A stretch of 36,314 nt of DNA from an uncultured Prevotella sp. (GCA_900772835.1 CAAGSA010000006.1:1-36314), one strand, 5' to 3'; shown: positions 16,922 to 26,115, counted from the stretch's first letter. A program made the numbers and translations. Notes: generated by a model not told the origin, from the letters alone.

Positions 16922-18598
16922 ATGAAAAGAACTTTACTCTTGGCAGCCACCCTTGCTGTGACTGCAGTTGGGGCATCAGCCCAAGACGGAAACACACGGC
17001 ATGATGCCGCCACCGTCTTCCCCGGCACCAGCGCCTTCTACAGCAGCGCCCCCGTTCATTCCGGCGCAATGAAGACGAAGAAGAACCGCCTGTACTACAC
17101 CATCCCCACAGGCACCTACTACAGCGCGGCGCTCGATGTGGACGAAGCCACAGGTGCGGCGCTCGAACAGCCCCACAGCTTCACCACATATTCCGATACG
17201 CGACTCGTGGTGCCGGCATTGCAGCCGTCAACCTTCGACAACCGTTCCTCCGACCCGTCGTCCGCCGAGTGGCAGTGGAACGATAATAGCTACGACAAAC
17301 TGAAGGAACAGGGCTGCATCACCGAGAAGAACGCCCTGCAGCTGACGCTCCCCAACCTGCGCTCCACCGAGCAGCAGTATGCCACGCCCGTGCTTTCAAG
17401 AGACGGCAAGTCCTTCCACTTCGGCGAGAAGAACAAGAACGCGGCGTATGTGGTGATATCCCCCGTGATGCGCTATCTCGGGCTGAACGACTATTCCGTG
17501 ACCCACCTCTATGCCCAGATGAGCGACGATGTGTATATGTTCGGCACGGGCAGCATCAAGACCTCGCCCTCGGAGAGCCATCCCTGCGAAGGATTGATGC
17601 AGTTCTTTCCCCAGCCGGCATCGCCGCTCTATGTAGACCGCTTCAACCTTTCCTGCCTCACCCATACCAACTTCTTCAGCGCCGACCAGAGGCTCACGCT
17701 CACCGTCTACAGCGCCGTGAAGGGCAGCGGCACCAAGTATTACCTTGGCGACCAGGTGCTATATACCGCCACGGCAGGTGCCTCCGACATACACCTCGAC
17801 CAGGAAGACGACACGAAGAAGTATGCCTCCATCGACTTCTGCAATCGCGATGCCAACCAGAATCTCCAGCCCGTGGTGCTCGACCAACCCTTCTACGTGA
17901 TAATTACAGGCTTCAGCCAGGAGGGAGTAGACGTGGGAGTGCGCGGCTGCGACATGTCGCAGGATGATGCCGCCGACGCACTCGAGAGCACATCAGTGCT
18001 CATACAGGGCGACAACGGACTGGAAGCCCTCACGAACACGAAATACAAGCTCGGCATGGCGCTCACTTTCCGTGGCTTGTTCGACAATATAACGGTGCTC
18101 AGCGAGCAGAACTCCGACGCGGCATACAATGTGGTGCGCGTGGACAATAGCGGCAAGAGCCATCTGACCGAGGGCAAGACCGCCGCCGAGGGCCTCGCCT
18201 CAGTACCCGTCCGCACTGCCTGCCCGTGGCTCGATGCCGCCGGCGGCGCCAACTACCGTTGGAATGCCGACCAGCAGAACAGCTGGGTCAGGAGCGTGAG
18301 CGTGGACGATGCGCAGTATGCCGACAGCGGTATCTACGGGCTGAAGTTCACCTGCGACCCTCTGCCCCAGGGCGTGAGCAGCCGCAAGGCAGAGATATGG
18401 CTCCAAGGCCGGGGCGCAGCGGCATCAGTCCCCATCATCCTGCTCCAGGGCGGCGGCTCCACGACAATCACAGCCCCCACGCCGACCGCCGGCGGCAGTG
18501 CAGCCCCCGGTAGCACGTACAACCTTTCCGGCCAGCGCGTTGGTGCCGGCTATAAGGGCATCGTCGTGAAAGACGGCAAGAAGATGCTCGCGGAATGA
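16922..18598 (+). CDS. Secreted protein of unknown function with GKK-type tail
   Basis: Starting at the ATG at 16922 gives a 558-residue protein with a clean signal peptide (MKRTLLLAATLAVTAVGASA). An in-frame ATG at 16853 is rejected because it lies inside the promoter. The mature protein is beta-rich and shows no catalytic motif I recognise. It ends with a 25-residue tail (TYNLSGQRV ... GIVVKDGKKMLAE) nearly the same as that of the M6 protease, also at DNA level. It shares the protease's promoter type and is followed after 13 bp by the AraC-type gene, so the two are probably cotranscribed. It may be an accessory binding protein or adhesin; the function is unknown. Confidence 0.8.
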   Translation: MKRTLLLAATLAVTAVGASAQDGNTRHDAATVFPGTSAFYSSAPVHSGAMKTKKNRLYYTIPTGTYYSAALDVDEATGAALEQPHSFTTYSDTRLVVPALQPSTFDNRSSDPSSAEWQWNDNSYDKLKEQGCITEKNALQLTLPNLRSTEQQYATPVLSRDGKSFHFGEKNKNAAYVVISPVMRYLGLNDYSVTHLYAQMSDDVYMFGTGSIKTSPSESHPCEGLMQFFPQPASPLYVDRFNLSCLTHTNFFSADQRLTLTVYSAVKGSGTKYYLGDQVLYTATAGASDIHLDQEDDTKKYASIDFCNRDANQNLQPVVLDQPFYVIITGFSQEGVDVGVRGCDMSQDDAADALESTSVLIQGDNGLEALTNTKYKLGMALTFRGLFDNITVLSEQNSDAAYNVVRVDNSGKSHLTEGKTAAEGLASVPVRTACPWLDAAGGANYRWNADQQNSWVRSVSVDDAQYADSGIYGLKFTCDPLPQGVSSRKAEIWLQGRGAAASVPIILLQGGGSTTITAPTPTAGGSAAPGSTYNLSGQRVGAGYKGIVVKDGKKMLAE

Positions 18599-18611
18599 AA
18601 AAACGAAAGAT

Positions 18612-19487
18612 ATGAACGATATGATAGAAGAAATAACGGTTGCGGGCACAAGGCATAAGTATTCCGGTCCGCACATCGACGACGACCTTTTCCTCTTCCC
18701 CAGGTTCGAGCAGATATCCTCGCCCGAATCGCCCAAGCGCATGGGCTGCATCTATGTGGGCCTTTGTCTTGGCGGCGAGGCTCACTTCACGGTCGATACC
18801 GAGGAGCGCACGGTGAAGCCCAACGACGTGATAATCATCAGCGAGGGGCAGGTGGTGAACGACAGCTGGTACAGCCCCGACCTCAACGGCGTGGCTATAA
18901 TGATGTCGGAGAACTTCTTCAACGAAGTGGTGCAGGGCGTGCGCGACACCTCGTCGCTCTTCCTCTTCTCGCGCCGGCATCCCGTGTTCGGCCTTCGTGC
19001 CGACGAGGCGGACAACATCATCACGTATTTCCGCATGATACAGTCGAAGGTGGAGGTGGTGAACCACAACTTCCGCCGCGACGTGGTGCGCTCGCTCATG
19101 GCAGCGATGATATACGACATCAGCCATGTGATGTACGACGTGCAGCAGGGCGGCGTGCGCAAGCAGACGCGTGCCGAGTCGATATTCACCGAATTCATCC
19201 GTCTTCTGGAGCAGAACTACCGTTCGGAGCGCCGCGTGTCGTGGTATGGCGAGCAGATGTGCATCACGCCAAAGTATCTCTCCGAGACGGTGAAGGCAGT
19301 GAGCCGCCGCACCCCCAACGAGTGGATAGACAAGTATGTCATCCTCGAGCTGCGCGTGCTGCTGCGCAACACCTCCAAGAGCATAAAGGAGATATCCGAA
19401 GAGCTGAACTTCCCCAACCAGTCGTTCCTCGGCAAGTATTTCAAGGAACACGTGGGCATGTCGCCTTCGGCATACCGTAGGAAATAA
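18612..19487 (+). CDS. AraC-family transcriptional regulator
   Basis: This 291-residue cytoplasmic regulator has a cupin-like N-terminal sensing region (about 20-150) and a C-terminal double helix-turn-helix. The first helix-turn-helix includes MCITPKYLSETVKAVSRRTPNEWI, and the second runs from KSIKEISEELNFPNQSFLGKYF to the family end motif GMSPSAYRRK. It begins 13 bp after the secreted-protein gene and probably sits on the same transcript. It is a good candidate to bind the element repeated at 14342 and 16833, one copy of which lies in front of its own transcript, so autoregulation is possible. That link is inference from position. It is not a hybrid two-component regulator of the usual glycan-locus type. 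Confidence 0.93.
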   Translation: MNDMIEEITVAGTRHKYSGPHIDDDLFLFPRFEQISSPESPKRMGCIYVGLCLGGEAHFTVDTEERTVKPNDVIIISEGQVVNDSWYSPDLNGVAIMMSENFFNEVVQGVRDTSSLFLFSRRHPVFGLRADEADNIITYFRMIQSKVEVVNHNFRRDVVRSLMAAMIYDISHVMYDVQQGGVRKQTRAESIFTEFIRLLEQNYRSERRVSWYGEQMCITPKYLSETVKAVSRRTPNEWIDKYVILELRVLLRNTSKSIKEISEELNFPNQSFLGKYFKEHVGMSPSAYRRK

Positions 19488-19516
19488 GCTGCGGCAGCAT
19501 GCCGCTGGAGTAATCC

Positions 19517-19536
19517 GGGACTGGAAGTCCAGTCCC
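19517..19536. other. Hairpin 5' of the terminator
   Basis: An 8-bp stem (GGGACTGG at 19517-19524, loop AAGT, CCAGTCCC at 19529-19536) lies just before the bidirectional terminator. It may be a 3'-end mRNA structure. Confidence 0.5.
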
Positions 19537-19541
19537 CCTAA

Positions 19542-19581
19542 AAAGGCATCGCCGGAGGACGAATCCTCCGGCGATGCCTTT
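19542..19581. terminator. Bidirectional terminator between araC-type gene and DUF3109 gene
   Basis: An 18-bp perfect stem (left arm 19542-19559, right arm 19564-19581, loop CGAA) begins with AAA and ends with TTT, so it can end transcripts from both sides. It lies between two convergent genes. Confidence 0.9.
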
Positions 19582-19590
19582 CATTATTGT

Positions 19591-20193
19591 TCATTCGCCT
19601 TTCTTTGTGATGAAGTCGGCAAGAGCTTCCAGCTCCTTGTACCATTCCTCGCCGAAGCGCCTCGTGAGTGGGCCTTTCAGGAATTTGTATACCGGCAGGT
19701 CCAGTTCCTTGCCCTTCCGTCGCGCGTCGCGGCACACGTCCCATCTGTTATAGTTCAGCGCCACCGTTCCGTTGCTCATTTTCTTTTCGCGGATGGGGTA
19801 CAGCGCGCAGCTTATGGGCTTGCAGAAGTCCTTCAGCCTTCCTCCGCGCCATGCTTTCTCCAGTGCGCAGAGGCAGCACCCGCTGTCGTAGCAGGTGAAC
19901 ACACAGTCCTTTCCCCCCACGATGCTCGTGACCAGGTCGCCGTCGCGGTCGGCATACGCCACTCCCTGCCTGTCGATCACCGCCTGCGCCTGCGCCGAGA
20001 GTTCGTCCCACACCGTGTCCACCGCCTCCTCAATCTGTGCAATCTCGTCGAGTGTGACCGGTGCCCCGGCATCGCCTTCCACGCAGCAGATTCCGTGGCA
20101 GGCATCAAGGTCGCAGCAGAAGCGTTCCGTAATAATGTCGGGCGACAGCAACACTTCGCCCACCTGCAGTATTGGCAGATAATTCGATTCCAT
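19591..20193 (-). CDS. DUF3109 cysteine-rich protein
   Basis: With the start at 20193 (MESNYLPILQVGEVL) this is a 200-residue soluble protein; an upstream in-frame ATG at 20223 would add 10 residues that look unlike the family. It has clustered cysteines: FCCDLDACHGICC near the N-terminus, CVFTCYDSGCCLC in the middle, and CKPISC and a later CRD. This pattern and the sequence EGDAGAPV match DUF3109, widespread in Bacteroidetes. The cysteines probably bind metal, perhaps an iron-sulfur cluster, but function is unknown. It follows ung on the same strand after 87 bp and is probably cotranscribed with it. Confidence 0.88.
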   Translation of the reverse strand: MESNYLPILQVGEVLLSPDIITERFCCDLDACHGICCVEGDAGAPVTLDEIAQIEEAVDTVWDELSAQAQAVIDRQGVAYADRDGDLVTSIVGGKDCVFTCYDSGCCLCALEKAWRGGRLKDFCKPISCALYPIREKKMSNGTVALNYNRWDVCRDARRKGKELDLPVYKFLKGPLTRRFGEEWYKELEALADFITKKGE

Positions 20194-20280
20194 ATTCTTT
20201 GTCCGTATGATTTGTCGGGGCATCGCCGCGTCGGTCGGGCAGCCCCTCGATTAGTAAGTTGCGTTATCTCCCGTGGCCGT

Positions 20281-20946
20281 CTACCAGCAGATTTCCCCCT
20301 TTCCGTGCTCGCGCAGATATTCGTTGCAGCGCGAGAAATGGTGGTTGCCGAACCATCCGCCCCTGTTTGCCGACAGCGGCGAGGGGTGTACCGACTGCAG
20401 CACGAGGTGCCTTCCGGCATCAATCAGCCTTGCCTTGCTCCGGGCGTATCCGCCCCAAAGGATGAACACCAGGTTTTCGCGTTCGGCGTTCAGCGCCTTG
20501 ATGGCGGCATCGGTGAACGTTTCCCATCCGTGCTTCTGGTGGCTTGCCGCCTGGTGCGCCCTCACCGTGAGCGTGGCGTTCAGCAGCAGCACGCCCTGCT
20601 CCGCCCACCGCGTGAGGTTTCCGCTCTTTGGCATCGGCGTGCCCAGGTCCATGTTTATCTCCTTGAAGATATTCATCAGCGACGGCGGAAAGGGTATTCC
20701 GTCGCACACCGAGAAGCTCAGTCCGTGTGCCTGTCCCGGTTCGTGGTATGGGTCCTGTCCGATGATTACCACCTTCACCTCGTCGAACGGGCATAGGTTG
20801 AAGGCACTGAAAATCTGGTTTCCCGGCGGGTAGCACGTGTGGTGCAGGTATTCGGAGCGCACGAAGTTCGTCAGGTCGGCAAAGTACTGCTTGTCGAACT
20901 CCTCTCCGATATGCTCCTTCCACGATGATTCAATCTTTACGTCCAT
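20281..20946 (-). CDS. ung: Uracil-DNA glycosylase, family 1
   Basis: This 221-residue enzyme removes uracil from DNA at the start of base-excision repair. It has the catalytic water-activating motif GQDPYH (63-68, Asp65), the GNLTRWAEQGVLLLN segment, the FILWGGYA strand and the HPSPLS loop that inserts into the minor groove. The start at 20946 (MDVKIESSW) is chosen because a promoter -7 element lies at 20975-20982, inside the longer open frame that could begin at 21003, and because family members begin this way. It is the first gene of a probable two-gene unit with DUF3109. Confidence 0.96.
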   Translation of the reverse strand: MDVKIESSWKEHIGEEFDKQYFADLTNFVRSEYLHHTCYPPGNQIFSAFNLCPFDEVKVVIIGQDPYHEPGQAHGLSFSVCDGIPFPPSLMNIFKEINMDLGTPMPKSGNLTRWAEQGVLLLNATLTVRAHQAASHQKHGWETFTDAAIKALNAERENLVFILWGGYARSKARLIDAGRHLVLQSVHPSPLSANRGGWFGNHHFSRCNEYLREHGKGEICW

Positions 20947-20974
20947 ATCTTGTATTACAGTATTTTTTCCAGAA

Positions 20975-20982
20975 CAAAAGTA
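20975..20982 (-). promoter_or_regulatory. -7 element of the ung promoter
   Basis: Minus-strand TACTTTTG with a TTG about 20 bp upstream (plus-strand CAA at 21003-21005). It fixes the ung start downstream at 20946. Confidence 0.7.
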
Positions 20983-21070
20983 CGAATAATAATCCTGCTG
21001 CACAAGGTTTGGCGAGATAAAAACGTGTGGTCTCGTCGGCGGGCGGTCGTTTGCAGGTCGTAACTATGGC

Positions 21071-21136
21071 ATTTACGGTGCGTAAGTGGGGCATTTGCGG
21101 TGCGTAAATGGGGTATTTACGGTGCGTAAGTGGGGT
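21071..21136. repeat. Tandem array of three 22-bp units
   Basis: Three consecutive 22-bp units (21071-21092, 21093-21114, 21115-21136), each reading ATTTRCGGTGCGTAARTGGGG plus one base, differ at only a few positions. Partial copies precede (about 21059-21070) and follow (ATTTG) the array. The sequence is unrelated to the other 22-bp array at 14196. Confidence 0.9.
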
Positions 21137-21472
21137 ATTTGTTTTTTGAACACGAATTATCATAAATTATCCATTAATTATTCCATGAATTTTTTGGGCG
21201 AGAATTTGAGAATTACAGGATGCTGTCATTGGCTTGGAATTGGTGGGGTGTATACGTCCTACAGTTCTTCGGGTGTTGAGAGAAAAATAGTTTGCGGAAG
21301 TTGGGTTTTATTTGTTTTGGGTAAGTGGGTAGTGTGTTTGTTGTGACAAAGTGTATGGTTGTCGGGGTGTTTAATTGGTGTGTTTGTGAAATGGGAAATA
21401 GTGGAAAAGGTTTAGATGTGTAAAAGATAAATGTCTTATCGGTAAAAATAGTAACAAAAATGCGTAAAACGC
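21137..21472. other. Intergenic region, no gene seen
   Basis: About 335 bp of G+T-rich sequence lie between the repeat array and the promoter of the large secreted protein. An 86-codon open frame (21086-21346) begins inside the repeats, has no motif and looks like chance. Confidence 0.5.
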
Positions 21473-21502
21473 TTGTTGGTTGTTATAATTTGCTTATATT
21501 TG
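21473..21502 (+). promoter_or_regulatory. Promoter of the 1518-residue secreted protein
   Basis: TTG (21473-21475) and TATATTTG (21495-21502) are 19 bp apart. A TAAAA-containing AT-rich stretch near 21443 loosely resembles the upstream element at 14342 and 16833 but is not a clear copy. Confidence 0.75.
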
Positions 21503-21558
21503 CAAAAAGTTTATACACATAAAACAAACATTAACCATTCAAACACCAACGTGAACTT

Positions 21559-24500
21559 ATGAAAAAGGGTATACTTTATTCAGTGATGTCATTGGCAATG
21601 ACGTTCCTCGTTTCCGTGGGCGCAAGCGCACAGAAGAAAGGAGCGGCATACAATGAAGGTGTGCGCATGGAACCGCTGACGCAGCAGATGTTGCTGCAGA
21701 AGGCGAAGAAACCAGTGACACCAGGTATAGTAAGTTTCGCGAGGACGCAGAAAAATGCTCCGCGCACGTTGCAGACCGCAAGACCGCGCCGCTCCGCACC
21801 CAACCCCATGCCGCCGCTGATGGCGCTGGGCGACGGCACCACAATCTTCGGCAGTCTTGCCTACGCCAAGACGTGGACCGACTACAACTGGGGAATATAC
21901 AGTTTCAAGTCGGGCAGCGACCTGAGTTCCACCAAGGTGTGCAACATCTACGGCAACCCCAACGGCGGCGGAACCATCATGGGCGACAAGTACGTGTACA
22001 ACTACTTCATCTACACGCCCGAGATGGGGTTCACCTTCACCACGCTCTGCCAGCGCAACATGAAGACAGGCGAGGAGACAAAAGTGCAGCAGATATATCC
22101 CGACCAGTCGCAGATAACCTATGCGCTTGCCTACGACCGCACCACAGACCAGATGTTCGCGCTCTCGTACATGACGAAATTCATTGATTCCGACCAGCTC
22201 GTGCAGAAGTATGTACCGTGTCTCGCCACGCTCGACATCGTCACAGGCAGAGTGACGGCAATCGCCGAACTCCCCAAGATGGCATTCCTCGCCATCACGC
22301 CCGGCGGAGAGATGTATGCGGCAAGCGCCGAGAGCGCATCCAAATTATATACAATAAACAAGACCACGGGAGCATATACCGAGGTGGGCCCCACGGGAGT
22401 GAGCGCCTCCAACTACACGCAGGCAGCCACCTTCGACGCCATCACCGGCAAGCTCTATTGGGCATGCATGCATATTGACGGCTCGTCCGCCCTCTACGAG
22501 GTGAACACCAAGACTGGCGCCGCGTCGAAGATAGGCGACTTTGCCGATGACGAGGAATACACAGGACTCTACATCCAGGAGCCCGAAGTGGCAGCCGCCG
22601 CCCCGGGCAAGGCGACCGACATAGAATACAACTATACGGGCGGCAGCCTGACAGGAACCGTCAGCGGCAAGGCACCAGCCACCACGAGCAGCGGTGCGGC
22701 ACTGACAGGCAGCGTGACCGTGAAGCTCACCATCGACCGTACCATTACCGCCACCAAGACCGTGGCGGCAGGCGCAGCCTTCTCGTTCTCGCCGGCGGCA
22801 CTGGCAGAGGGCATACACAACTTCGACATCGTGGCGAGCAACGCCTCGGGCGACGGGCCGCACATTGCACAGGCAAAGTATATCGGCATCGATGCCCCGG
22901 CGGCACCAACCGACGTGACGCTCACGGCAGCCGACGGCGGCAAGGCACACATAGCATGGACAGCCCCTACGACAGGAAAGAACGACGGATACATCGACCC
23001 CGCACAGCTGACATACCGCATCGTGAGGCAGCCGGGAAACAGCCTGGTGGCAGAGGCGGTCAGCGGCACGTCGTACGACGACGAGGTGAAAACCGCCCCC
23101 GACAACTACTACTACGAAGTGACCGCCTACTGCGGAGGCAGACAGGGACACACAGGCACATCGAACAAGGGCGTGTTCGGAACCGGCTCGTCGCTCCCGT
23201 ACCAGCTGGGATTCGAGTCAAAGACCGCCTTTGAACTTTGGACCGTGATCGATGCGAACGGCGACTTCAACGACCTGCGCTACGGCAAATGGCAGTATGG
23301 AGCCGACCTGAAAGTGGATGACGACGAAGGAAAAGTGGCAGTATACAAATGGCATAACGACAATGACGCCGACGACTGGATAATCTCGCCGCCGTTCATG
23401 GTGGAGAAAGGCAAGAAGTATGAAGTGACATACCTGGTGAAGACCCGCAGCAGCGAGGAGCAGCTGCAGGTGGCAGCAGGCGACCTGAACACCGTGGAGC
23501 GCATGGAGCCCATCACCGAAGTGATGAAGCTCAAGAGCCAGGACTATCTGGAGAAGAAAGCACAGTTCACGGCAACGAAAGACGGAAACTTCTACGTGGG
23601 CTTCCACGCCCTGTCGAAGAAGAGAGCATACTATCTGATACTCAAGAGCATAAGCATCGACGAAGTGCCCGACGACGATGCACCGGCAGCAGTGGAACAG
23701 CTCACGGCGACCGCCGATGCGACCGGCGCACTGAAGGCAACCGTGGCATTCCGCGCACCAGTGAAGACCAAGTCGGGCGCATCGCTCAAAGCCATCACCA
23801 AGGTGGACATCTTCCACGGCAACGACACCGATCCGGCATACACATTCGCAAGCGTAGCGCCGGGACAGCAGCTCAGCTGGACAGACAACGTGCCGCAGCT
23901 GGGCACCTACACCTACCGCGTGGTGGCAGCCAACGCAGCCGGAGCCGGAACGAAGGCAGAGGCAACGGCATACGTGGGACCCGACCGGGCGAAAGCCGTG
24001 GGCGAGCTCAGGCTGGCAGAGACAGGAGGCAAGCCCGTCATCACATGGAAAGCCCCGACAGAAGGAATCAACGGAGGATATGTGAATGCGGCAAGCACCA
24101 CATACCGCATATCCAGAATCTGCGACCACAGCGCGCTCAACCGCGTGCTCGCCACACGCCACCAGGGCACCACCTTCACCGACGAGGCACTCGACCCGGC
24201 AGCCTCGCAGTATTTCGTGAGCTACGAAGTGGCACCAGTCACCGCAGCCGGTGAGGGAGAGGCGGCAGAGACCGAATCCATCATCTACGGAAACCCATAC
24301 AGCAACGGATACACAGAGTCGTTCCCAAGCAAGACCACACAGACGGGACCATGGACCGTAGATCCGGTGAAGAACAACATGTGGCAGCTGAAATACAACG
24401 GCGAATACCCGGCATGCGAACCGGCCGACAAGGACGGAGGACTCATCGTATACGTGGGCAGCGACGCCATGCCAGGCACCACCTCAAGACTCGTCTCGCC

Positions 24501-26115
24501 GAAGATAAGCGTGAAAGACCTCATAGTGCCGGTGCTCAAGTTCTGCATCTTCCATTATACAGAACAGTATGACGTGCTGGCAGAAGACGTGGAGAGCAAC
24601 ACAATCGCAGTGGCGGCAACACTCCCCGACGGCGACGTGGTGACGCTCACGCCGACACCAATCAAGGTGAGCAACGGATACACCGGATGGATGATGTATG
24701 TAGTGGACCTGCGGCAACTCAAGACAGCCGACTGGTTCCAGCTCTCATTTGCAGGAACCTGCAACGATTCATACGGATATGACATCGCGCTCGACATGAT
24801 AAGCATAACAAACGAGAACGACATCGACCTCGCGGCATACGCATTCGCCGGACCGACGAAGATGAACGCCGGACGCGACGGCAACTACACGCTCAGCGTG
24901 AAGAACATCGGCTACGACGAAGTGGGCGACTACACAGTGGAATTCCTGCGCGACGGCAGCGTGATAGGCACCATGCCGGGCGAAGCCCTCAAGCGCAACG
25001 AGATGAAAGACTTCAGCTTCACCGCCTCAACAAAGGAGGCAGACTACGGAAAGACCTACAACTACACGGCACGCATCACCCTGGAAGGCGACCGCAACGA
25101 GAGCAACAACACATCGCGCACGGTCAAGACCGCCATTGTGGAGCCACTCTATCCGGAGGTGTACACAGTGAACGCGCAGAAAGTGGAGGAGCGCAAGGCA
25201 TTCGTGTTCTGGAACGCCCCCGACGCCATACATATCAACGACGACTTCGAGTCGTACCCGGCATGGGCAATCGGCGGAGTGGGCAACTACACGCTGACGG
25301 ACGTGGACGGAAAGGAGACCTACGCATTCCAGGACATGCCGTTCACCAACGCCAACGACCCGAAGGCATACATCGTGTTCAACCCTGACGCACTCGGAGC
25401 AAGCATCCTCGACGAATGGAAGACAAAATCAGGCTCGCAGGTGATGGCATCGTTCGCGGCAAACGGAGCCAAGAACGACGACTGGCTCATCTCGCCGACA
25501 GTATACGGCGGAGAGAAAATCTCGTTCTATGCACGCACGGCAGGCGACATGTGGGCGGTGTACGGCTTCGAGACCTTCGAAGTGCTCTATTCCTCCACGA
25601 CGAAAGACCCGGCAGAGTTCCATACACTGAGCGGAGAAGTGGAAACAGAGAGAGAATGGAATAAATACGAATACGATCTGCCGCAGAACGCCAAGTATTT
25701 CGCAATACGGTGCACATCAAACAACAAGTTCGTGTTCTACCTCGACGACCTGAGCTATGTGGAGAAAGTGGACGGAAACAACTTCCAGGTGACCGGATAC
25801 AACGTATACCGCAACGGAGAACTCTACAGACAGCTCCCAGGCACACAGACCAACATATTCGACGAGAACCTTGCCGACGGCATCTACAGCTACAGCGTGG
25901 CAGCAGTCTACGCCAACGGCGAGACCGGCAAGAGCAGGGGCGCAGCCGTGGTGATAGGCACAGTGGGCATTGAGACCGTCAGCGCAGCCGACGCACCGCG
26001 CACAGCCGACGTATACACCGTAGACGGCAAACTCGTGGGCAAGCGCATCAGCACCGCAACCCTTGTCGACGGCGTATATCTCATCAACGGCAAGAAAGTT
26101 TCAGTGAAGAAATAG
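21559..26115 (+). CDS. Large secreted multidomain protein, fibronectin-like and cleaved-adhesin-like
   Basis: This 1518-residue protein has a signal peptide (MKKGILYSVMSL...GASAQ, about 25 residues). Residues about 90-340 look like a beta-propeller or PQQ-like region (repeated TYALAYDRTTDQMFALS and KLYTINKTTGAYTEVG strands). Fibronectin type III-like modules follow (APTDVTLTAADGGKAHIAW; KAVGELRLAETGGKPVITW; DAPAAVEQLTATADATG). Cleaved-adhesin or MAM-like domains are marked by DDWIISPPF near 610, a middle domain with SRLVSPKISV, and DDWLISPTVYGGEKISFYA near 1310. A CARDB-like domain (about 1095-1195) has NESNNTSRTV. The C-terminus (GIETVSAADA ... DGVYLINGKKVSVKK) is a sorting-type tail. The build resembles gingipain/hemagglutinin adhesin regions without a protease. 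It probably mediates binding to host proteins or surfaces; the target is unknown. Confidence 0.85.
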   Translation: MKKGILYSVMSLAMTFLVSVGASAQKKGAAYNEGVRMEPLTQQMLLQKAKKPVTPGIVSFARTQKNAPRTLQTARPRRSAPNPMPPLMALGDGTTIFGSLAYAKTWTDYNWGIYSFKSGSDLSSTKVCNIYGNPNGGGTIMGDKYVYNYFIYTPEMGFTFTTLCQRNMKTGEETKVQQIYPDQSQITYALAYDRTTDQMFALSYMTKFIDSDQLVQKYVPCLATLDIVTGRVTAIAELPKMAFLAITPGGEMYAASAESASKLYTINKTTGAYTEVGPTGVSASNYTQAATFDAITGKLYWACMHIDGSSALYEVNTKTGAASKIGDFADDEEYTGLYIQEPEVAAAAPGKATDIEYNYTGGSLTGTVSGKAPATTSSGAALTGSVTVKLTIDRTITATKTVAAGAAFSFSPAALAEGIHNFDIVASNASGDGPHIAQAKYIGIDAPAAPTDVTLTAADGGKAHIAWTAPTTGKNDGYIDPAQLTYRIVRQPGNSLVAEAVSGTSYDDEVKTAPDNYYYEVTAYCGGRQGHTGTSNKGVFGTGSSLPYQLGFESKTAFELWTVIDANGDFNDLRYGKWQYGADLKVDDDEGKVAVYKWHNDNDADDWIISPPFMVEKGKKYEVTYLVKTRSSEEQLQVAAGDLNTVERMEPITEVMKLKSQDYLEKKAQFTATKDGNFYVGFHALSKKRAYYLILKSISIDEVPDDDAPAAVEQLTATADATGALKATVAFRAPVKTKSGASLKAITKVDIFHGNDTDPAYTFASVAPGQQLSWTDNVPQLGTYTYRVVAANAAGAGTKAEATAYVGPDRAKAVGELRLAETGGKPVITWKAPTEGINGGYVNAASTTYRISRICDHSALNRVLATRHQGTTFTDEALDPAASQYFVSYEVAPVTAAGEGEAAETESIIYGNPYSNGYTESFPSKTTQTGPWTVDPVKNNMWQLKYNGEYPACEPADKDGGLIVYVGSDAMPGTTSRLVSPKISVKDLIVPVLKFCIFHYTEQYDVLAEDVESNTIAVAATLPDGDVVTLTPTPIKVSNGYTGWMMYVVDLRQLKTADWFQLSFAGTCNDSYGYDIALDMISITNENDIDLAAYAFAGPTKMNAGRDGNYTLSVKNIGYDEVGDYTVEFLRDGSVIGTMPGEALKRNEMKDFSFTASTKEADYGKTYNYTARITLEGDRNESNNTSRTVKTAIVEPLYPEVYTVNAQKVEERKAFVFWNAPDAIHINDDFESYPAWAIGGVGNYTLTDVDGKETYAFQDMPFTNANDPKAYIVFNPDALGASILDEWKTKSGSQVMASFAANGAKNDDWLISPTVYGGEKISFYARTAGDMWAVYGFETFEVLYSSTTKDPAEFHTLSGEVETEREWNKYEYDLPQNAKYFAIRCTSNNKFVFYLDDLSYVEKVDGNNFQVTGYNVYRNGELYRQLPGTQTNIFDENLADGIYSYSVAAVYANGETGKSRGAAVVIGTVGIETVSAADAPRTADVYTVDGKLVGKRISTATLVDGVYLINGKKVSVKK

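Noticed and set aside
21086..21346. An 86-codon plus-strand gene before the giant secreted protein
   Set aside because: Its first half translates the tandem repeats and the rest is low-complexity G+T-rich sequence with no motif.
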